Source of the DNA: Channallabes apus
Taxonomy: Eukaryota > Chordata > Actinopteri > Siluriformes > Clariidae
NCBI GenBank assembly: GCA_030522415.1
Contig: CM060124.1
Location: 26,747,454-26,811,453, forward strand
Length of the DNA: 64,000 nucleotides
Reading direction: 5' to 3'
The notes below the pieces were generated by a model that had not been told where the DNA came from, searched no databases, and saw nothing but the letters and a program-made list of their open reading frames with translations. Position numbers and translations under genes: made by a program. This document shows positions 57,534-64,000 of the stretch, one piece after another. The stretch's first letter is position 1, and every line of letters begins with the position of its first letter.

Positions 57534-59373
57534 TTAGTGTAGCTAGATCAACGTATCTCTCCACTCTTATAGAAGAAAATAAAAATAATCCTAGATTTTT
57601 ATTTAATACCATAGCTAAATTAACCAGAAATAAGACCACTACAGAAATCTCCACAACAACATCATGCAATAGTGAGGACTTCATGAACTTTTTTAATAAT
57701 AAAATTGTAAATATCAGGCATAAAATTGAGGCTTTGAAACCAAACAATGTAATTGATACTGATGTTAACCTAGCCATGTCAGATTCAAACCTAGAAGACT
57801 TTACTCCTCTTGAAGAGAATGAACTAATTTCACTCATCTCTTCTGCAAATTCATCAACCTGTATATTAGATCCTATACCGACACATTTTCTTAAACAGAT
57901 AGTACCAGTAATAACAGAACCGATGTTGAGAATAATTAATTCCTCACTCAGCATTGGTTATGTTCCAAAATCTTTTAAAGTAGCAGTTATTAAACCAATA
58001 ATTAAGAAACCTGACCTCGACCCCTGTCAGCTGTCCAATTACAGGCCAATATCAAACCTCCCCTTTATCTCTAAGATTCTGGAAAAGATAGTAGCGGAGC
58101 AGCTATGCTCATATCTACATAGAAATGGCATACATGAACTGTATCAGTCAGGATTTAGGCCTCATCACAGCACAGAAACAGTACTCGTTAAAGTAGTAAA
58201 TGACCTCCTATTGGCCTCTGATCAGGGTTGTGTAACTATGCTTGTATTACTCGACCTCAGTGCAGCTTTTGACACTATTGATCATGCTATTCTTCTTCAC
58301 AGATTAGAAAATTTAGTAGGAATTAAGGGTACAACCCTCTCCTGGCTCAGATCCTATTTGACCGATCGTTATCAGTATGTAGACTTAAATGGTGATTATT
58401 CTGCATGTTCTCTAGTGGAGTTTGGCATTCCGCAGGGTTCAGTTTTAGGCCCACTGCTTTTTTCCCATTACATGCTTCCTCTGGTCAACATAATCCGTAA
58501 GCATGGTATTAGTTTTCATTGTTATGCTGACGACACACAGCTATACTGTACGTCTCAACAAAACCTGATGAGAAAAACCATCTTACTAAAGTTGAGCAAT
58601 GTGTTCAGGACATAAGAAATTGGATGCTAATTAACTTCCTTCTGCTTAATCCGGATAAGACAGAAGTTCTAGTCATAGGACCGCATACAGCTAGAAGTAA
58701 AATCTTAGATCACACCGTAACTTTAGATGGCCTTTCTGTTCCGTCAAGTGCAACAGTAAAAGACCTCGGCGTGATTATAGATTCCAGCCTTTCATTTGAA
58801 GCTCATGTAGATAATATCACCAGGATAGCATTCTTTCACCTTAGAAATATCACCAAAATAAGAAATATATTGTCGCTAAATGATGCAGAAAAACTAGTTC
58901 ATGCTTTTATCACTTCTAGGTTGGACTATTGTAATGCCTTACTGTCTGGTTGTTCAGTTAGGTGCATAAACAAGCTTCAGCTAGTCCAAAATGCAGCAGC
59001 GAGAGTCCTCACTAGAACCAGAAGATATGAGCACATCACCCCTATCCTATCTTCACTGCATTGGCTCCCTGTGAAATTTCGCATTGATTTTAAAATACTA
59101 CTCTTGACATATAAGGCATTAAATGGTCTCGCGCCGCAGTATCTGAGCGAACTGCTAGTGTCTTACGATCCGCCACGCCTACTTCGGTCAAAGGACGCAG
59201 GCTGCTTATCAGTACCGCGTATTATGAAAACTACAGCTGGGGGCAGAGCTTTTTCTTACAAAGCCCCAAAATTATGGAATAGGCTTCCAAATAGTGTTCG
59301 GGACTCAGACACAGTCTCAGTGTTTAAGTCTAGGCTCAAAACCTATTTATTTAGCCAAGCATTTTATAAATAG
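57534..59373 (+). pseudogene. L2 ORF2 fragment, reverse transcriptase part, frameshifted
   Basis: Codes for the end of the linker and the RT domain: [64 protein letters not shown] and YADDTQLY. Right after YADDTQLY a 5-bp insertion (TGTAC-type duplication near 58547) shifts the frame, giving a stop at 58615. The proper frame resumes as [20 protein letters not shown] and ends FKSRLKTYLFSQAFYK. It keeps AAA where copy 1 has a TAA stop, so it helps reconstruct which changes in copy 1 are lesions. There is no endonuclease, so it is not autonomous. Confidence 0.92.
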
Positions 59374-60389
59374 ATTTGCCATAAGGTAAAGGAGCAGATC
59401 TGGGGGACTCATGGACGTAGAGTATTATGGTGAACTGGTATGTTTAGATGCTGTCTTCCTCAGTCTCATTTGATCACTCAGGTTTGTTGACGGTGAGGTG
59501 ATTGTTTGCTTTACATCTCAGGGAGCCCTCATGTTTGTGTTTCCTTCTGGCTCTCCCTTTTAGTTATGCTGTCATAGTTAGTCCTGCCGGAGTCCCTGCT
59601 TGCACTCTACAGTAAATATACATTCACATTAGACATTGTGACTGTGACCATACCTAATTGCAATCTCTCCTCCTCTTCTCTTCCTCCCCCTCTTTCTCTT
59701 TCCTCTCTCCCCCTGTCTCCCCCTTTCACTCTTTCTCTCTCTCTCTCTGTCGAGCTACACATGTGGTTCCTGAGCTGCCAGTGATCCAGACTCCCTCTGC
59801 CCTCCGGACCTGTCTGATCCATCCTGGTGCCCGGTTTCTGGTTGGAGGTCTCATCGCATGGATGCCCCGTGTGTCTCTTTAGGATGCGTCTGGTGTCTGG
59901 GGATGATTCTCTATACTTAGAAGATGGTTCTGGCCTCGACTGGTGTGGTCAGCTGTTTCTCTGAGGACTTGACAATTCGATAGTTCAGGACTGGAACTTT
60001 CTACAAGTCTATCTGAGTCTCCAATAACTACTGGACTCCATTTTACATCAAGTATTATAACATCAATTAACATCAACTATTATAGCTGAACCTAACACTT
60101 AACACTGTATAAATGCAGATCATTTCCTGCTATCTGTTTCACCCAGATGAGGATGGGTTCCCTGTCGAGTCTGGTTCCTCTCAAGGTTTCTTCCTATTAC
60201 CGTCTCAGGGAGTTTTTCCTTGCCACTGTCGCCCTCGGCTTGCTCACCAGGGACTATCTGAACATTTTGATTCATACACATTCACATTCCATACAAACTT
60301 AAATAATTCTTTTGATTGTGTAAAGCTGTTTTGAGACAATGTCAATTGTTAAAAGCGCTATACAAATAAAACTGAATTGAATTGAATTG
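57534..60389 (+). mobile_element. L2-type LINE, copy 2 (5'-truncated, inside Tc1)
   Basis: Begins at TTAGTGTAGCTAGATC, which corresponds to about 38750 of copy 1, and extends through the 3' UTR to the tail AAATAAAACTGAATTGAATT. Both flanks are Tc1 transposase sequence. AATTC occurs on both sides (57529-57533 and 60390-60394), either a 5-bp target duplication or overlap between target and the (GAATT)n tail. 5' truncation is the usual outcome of target-primed reverse transcription. Similarity to copy 1 is high, so both are fairly young. Confidence 0.93.
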
Positions 60390-60703
60390 AATTCCTCCAG
60401 AGCGCTGTAAAAGACTCGTTGCAAGTTATCGCAAACGCTTGATTGCAGTTATTGCTGCTAAAGGCGGCCCAACCAATTATTAGGTTCAGGGGGCAATTAC
60501 TTTTTCACACAGGGCCATGTAGGTTTGGATTTTTTTTCTCCCTAAATAATAAAACCCTTTATTTAAAAACTGCATTTTGTGTTTACTTGTGTTATCTTTG
60601 ACTAATAGTTAAATGTGTTTGATGATCAGAAACATTTTGTGTGACAAACATGCAAAAGAATAAGAAATCAGGAAGGGGGCAAATAGTTTTTCACACCACT
60701 GTA

Positions 60704-60705
<2 letters not shown>

Positions 60706-60762
<57 letters not shown>
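60706..60762. repeat. (TA)n at the right end of the split Tc1
   Basis: Alternating TA starting a few bases after the Tc1 right end, as at 5402. Confidence 0.95.
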
Positions 60763-60766
<4 letters not shown>

Positions 60767-61929
60767 TCCAGAAAATGTAATCTTAAAAATCAACATTTGG
60801 GACTCAATGAAAGTCAGATAATCTAATTCAGAAAACTAACTTCAAGGAATGAAACTGAGAAAACAAAGGAATTAAACTTGGAGAATCAAACCTAGCACAT
60901 AAACATGAAAAAAATCTACAGTAATTCACAAGTCAAAGTAAGTCACTTTGCAAGGTAACCACGGTGGAAGGTAACTGAGTACATTGACTTCTTTACTACT
61001 GTATACTTACAGTAAGTACATTTTTCATCTACTGTATACAGTGGATCATTTGTTCACAAAACATTTATCTAAAATTTCACAAACTCCTCCTCGGAACACG
61101 ACCCACACTGCAAAAATTGTTAGTCTAAAAATAAGAAACAATTACTACATTTGATAAAAAAATTACCTAAAACTAGTGAAATTATCTGTCCATGCAGCAA
61201 GTAAATTTTACTTGGTAAGAAATCTTGAAATAAGATTTTTAAATGAAGCAAACTGAGCAAACAAATCTTTGAGTTTGTCAAAGAATCTTAAAAGAAGTTT
61301 TATTTTGTGAGACGTCTGGTGAAATAACTAATTTAGCTTATTTTAAGAGCTATTCTATCCAATTTAGGATTTCTGGACTAATAAAGACAAAATTATATAC
61401 TCATGCTCAGTTTAAGATTATGATATAAAATCAAGTATTAAAAACAATTAAGTAATTTTTAAAACAAGGCAAATTATCTATCATGTCTGAAAGTCAGATT
61501 TTAAATCATGGCAAGTGTCAGATAATTTGCAGTGCAGAAACCGCCATCCCAAGCGGCTGCTATCAATTGAACAAAGGCATAAAAGCATCTCAGTTTTGCT
61601 CAGTTTGTACAGTAGTTGGATAAAATAATTTAGTTCAAAGTGGAGTGACATCCACGCCTTTGCCAAGAACTATCATACGAACAAAAGTTAAATATACTGC
61701 AGTTCAGAGGGACATAGAACGGATTAATACTATTTGCATGTATTCCTATGGATAAAAATCAATTGGTGTACGACCTAATCGGGTCACATGCAGAACATAG
61801 GAAAGAACACTTTTGTTCTTTTCCTCAGTGGAGAACTTCTACTTTTACTTGAGTCATATTTGCCCTAAGGAAACTCTACTTTTACTCATATACACTACTC
61901 AAGTATACTTTGCCATCTATGTTTATAAG
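60763..61929. other. Intronic DNA, no gene seen
   Basis: A-rich sequence with no recognised element between the Tc1 end and the split SINE A. Confidence 0.55.
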
Positions 61930-63008
61930 ATCAGCAAATTTGGCCTGAAGGCTATTCCAGGCACAAGGCAGGGGACACCCCGAATGTGGTCTCAAGCATC
62001 ACAGGGCACAAATACACACCATCTCCTACTGTATGAGCACTCTGAGAACAGCCTACAGGGCATGTCTTTATAATGCAAAAGGAAAACCTGTCTGACCCAT
62101 CCTGGTGCCCCACTTCTGGTTGGAGATCTCGTCACATGGATGCCTCGTGTGTCTCTTTGGGATGCGTCTGGTGTCTGGGGACGGTTTCACTCTACCATGA
62201 AGACAGTTCGACCTCGACTGGTGTTGACAGCTGTTTCTCTGAGGCTGCAGTTGCTCGATAGTTCAGGACTGGAATTTCCTACAAGTCTACCTGAGCCTCC
62301 AATAACTACCTGGACTCCATATTAACATCAATTAACATCAAATGTTATAGCTGAACTGGCTGCCACCTCGACACATTTATGAGCTCTGTCGCTTGCTGTC
62401 AATGGGCCGCCTAAGAGACACACGGGGCATCCATGTGATGACATGGGGCGCCTACTGTGTAACACATTTTTCGGCTTCAGTACACACACAATACTTCAGA
62501 CTGAAACACGACTGCCCCCTACAGGTAATGAAGGGCATTTTCAAAGCTTGCGACGCGCAGCCGCGGCAAGTCGCGGGATCCCTTTTCTGAAAACGTGCAT
62601 TTTTACAGGCCAGATCTGTATAAATGCAGATAATTTCCTGCTTCCTGTTTCACCTAGATGAGGATGGGTTCCCTGTTGAGTCTGGTTCCTCTCAAGGTTT
62701 CTTCCTATTACCATCTCAGGGAGTTTTTCCTTGCCACTGTCGCCCTCGGGCTTGCTCACCAGGGACAATCTGACCATTCTGATTCATACACATTCACATT
62801 CCATACAAACTTCAATAATTCTTTTGATTGTGTAAAGCCGCTTTGAGACAATGTCAATTGTTAAAAGCGCTATACAAATAAAATTGAATTGAATTGAATT
62901 GAATTGAATTGAAAACCGGAGTACCCTGACAAAAACCCACAAAGCCCGGGGAAAATCTGCAACCTCAGTGCACGCAGACTAGAGGCGAGATTCGATCCAG
63001 AGAAACAA
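61930..63008 (-). mobile_element. SINE A relic split by an L2 tail
   Basis: 61955-62070 resembles the CCTATCCCAGG...CACAGGGCACA part of SINE A in reverse. 62917-63008 resumes with AACCGGAGTACC and CACAAAGCCCGGGGAAAA, then ATTCGATCC. The DNA between is an L2 3' tail. Strong divergence shows this SINE is older than the other copies. Confidence 0.7.
62073..62916 (+). mobile_element. L2-type LINE 3' tail with internal insertion
   Basis: Starts around CTGTCTGACCCATCCTGG and ends GCTATACAAATAAAATTGAA with six GAATT-type tail repeats. About 260 bp (roughly 62356-62617) is extra relative to copies 1 and 2. Part of this extra DNA is an inverted copy of 27 bases of the tail itself. The tail sits inside an old SINE A, whose two parts lie on either side. 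Confidence 0.85.
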
Positions 63009-63079
63009 ACTACACCAGGTCTACATCAAGTACAGAAGTTTTATTGCAGTACTCATACAGACTATGAAACACACTGAGC

Positions 63080-63082
<3 letters not shown>

Positions 63083-63120
<38 letters not shown>
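63083..63120. repeat. (GT)n microsatellite
   Basis: GT run; CA runs follow at about 63412-63450 and 63755-63797. Confidence 0.9.
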
Positions 63121-63123
<3 letters not shown>

Positions 63124-63408
63124 AGAGATTCCACAAAGTACAGTATAGAATGTTAATTAAAACCGTTATTAATGAGTCTGTGCTCCAAGATACAAAGAGA
63201 CAACTCTACCCTGATTACTGATCCTGTTTGTCAAATTATAATTTTATTACATCTTCATTCATATTCATATCCTTTCATCCACTTATGAAAGAAAATATAA
63301 CAAACAGGAAGTGCAGTACAAATAAAGGGATTAATTATCAGAAGCTGCTGTATGTGTCAGTGAATGCTCTCATTACACACAATGGAGACACAATTTCCCC
63401 TTCAGCTA

Positions 63409-63454
<46 letters not shown>

Positions 63455-63752
63455 GAGAGAGTTCCTTAAACACTCCACAGAGCATACTATTGCATTTCTA
63501 TCTCATTACATTTATGCTAGTGTGTGTGACAGCAGGACAAGGTGAAGCATCTCTGCCTTAATTTCTTCTTTCACACCAATCGCTTGTCTTCACCTCCGGT
63601 ATTTCATGTTGAATGTGTTAGAAACGCATGCATTCCCAAGTGGCAGCTCATCAGATCATGCCTTGTTGCCCCCCAAATCCACAACATTGGGAGAACAGAG
63701 CAAACTAAACAAAAAATCACGGCACTACTAACGCATTAACTCTACAGTGCAT

Positions 63753-63800
<48 letters not shown>

Positions 63801-63884
63801 AATTTTAGGAATATAAATCAGATAATTAAACATGGGAAATCAAATTCACTAAACCAAGCTCAAGGTCACTCAAGGTCATGGGGA

Positions 63885-64000
63885 GGGGGTGTGGCCTATC
63901 CAAGGAGACTTAGGGCAGGGGTGCCAATCCATCTCAGAGCGCACACATACTGTATTCTCTCACTCACATGCGCATTCACACAATACAGGCAATTAGGGTT
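63885..64000 (-). mobile_element. SINE A, cut by the window edge
   Basis: GGTGTGGCCTATCCAAGGAG then GGGGTGCCAATCCATCTCAG and CACACAATACAGGCAATTAG follow the reverse-strand SINE A body. The head part lies beyond the window. Confidence 0.75.

Larger units (their letters stand above)
57472..60701 (+). mobile_element. 5'-deleted Tc1 copy split by an L2 insertion
   Basis: 57472-57533 matches the coding strand of the intact Tc1 transposase near its C-terminus (reads [11 protein letters not shown]). 60390-60701 resumes exactly where the first part stops (reads PPEHCKRLVASYRKRLIAVI), then runs through the right terminal repeat to ...CACCACTG next to TA at 60702. The 2.86 kb between the halves is an L2 LINE. 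The part of the Tc1 before 57472 is missing, and a 5-bp deletion lies close to the insertion point. It is non-coding now. Confidence 0.92.
57254..64000 (-). other. gpc6: gpc6 intron upstream of the 392-bp exon (partial)
   Basis: Runs from the acceptor tcttctag to the right edge of the window. It contains the Tc1 copy interrupted by L2, the SINE A relic split by an L2 tail, and a last SINE A cut by the window edge. No other exon was recognised. Confidence 0.8.

Overview
The window is teleost fish nuclear DNA, AT-rich and crowded with dispersed and tandem repeats. The repertoire seen (Tc1/mariner with IR/DR ends, hAT, L2-type and RTE-type LINEs, tRNA-headed SINEs with (ATTC)n tails, many CA/GA microsatellites) is typical of ray-finned fish. 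An otophysan such as a catfish is plausible, but that is inference. There is no sign of bacterial or viral origin.

The only host gene found is a glypican, best matched to glypican-6 (gpc6), on the minus strand. Two consecutive internal exons are present: one of 392 bp at 56862..57253 and the next of 166 bp at 27742..27907, separated by an intron of 28,954 bp. Phases, splice sites and cysteine pattern agree. Everything else lies in gpc6 introns: the intron downstream of the 166-bp exon (1..27741), the intron between the two exons (27908..56861) and the intron upstream of the 392-bp exon (57254..64000).

Layout from left to right: SINE A at 1.4 kb; a Tc1 element with an intact 340-aa transposase at 3.8-5.4 kb; purine-rich DNA at 6.8-8.0 kb; a 58-bp minisatellite at 9.1-10.3 kb hit by SINE B; a decayed DD37E mariner-type element at 11.4-12.7 kb; degenerate repeats at 15-20 kb; a 5'-truncated RTE LINE at 21.2-25.1 kb with a 17-bp target duplication, itself split by a DNA transposon that carries a MITE; the first gpc6 exon at 27.8 kb; SINE A at 28.1 kb; a 25-bp minisatellite at 29.2-30.4 kb; mostly unique AT-rich DNA to 34 kb; SINE A at 36 kb; a long L2 LINE at 36.7-41.6 kb; an L2 tail at 45.8-46.6 kb; a 2-kb 34-bp minisatellite at 47.7-49.7 kb; a hAT element with an 8-bp target duplication at 53.6-55.1 kb; SINE B at 55.6 kb; the second gpc6 exon at 57 kb; a second L2 copy inserted inside a broken Tc1 copy at 57.5-60.7 kb; and an L2 tail that splits an old SINE A at 61.9-63.0 kb.

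The points most worth following are: the L2 element whose esterase-like ORF1 and endonuclease/RT ORF2 share one frame, separated by a single TGA with no ATG before the endonuclease; the intact Tc1 transposase; the readable insertion chronologies (L2 into Tc1, DNA transposon into RTE, SINE into minisatellite, L2 into SINE); the SINE B family whose 3' end matches the resident RTE; and the consistent antisense orientation of all recognised LINE insertions relative to gpc6.
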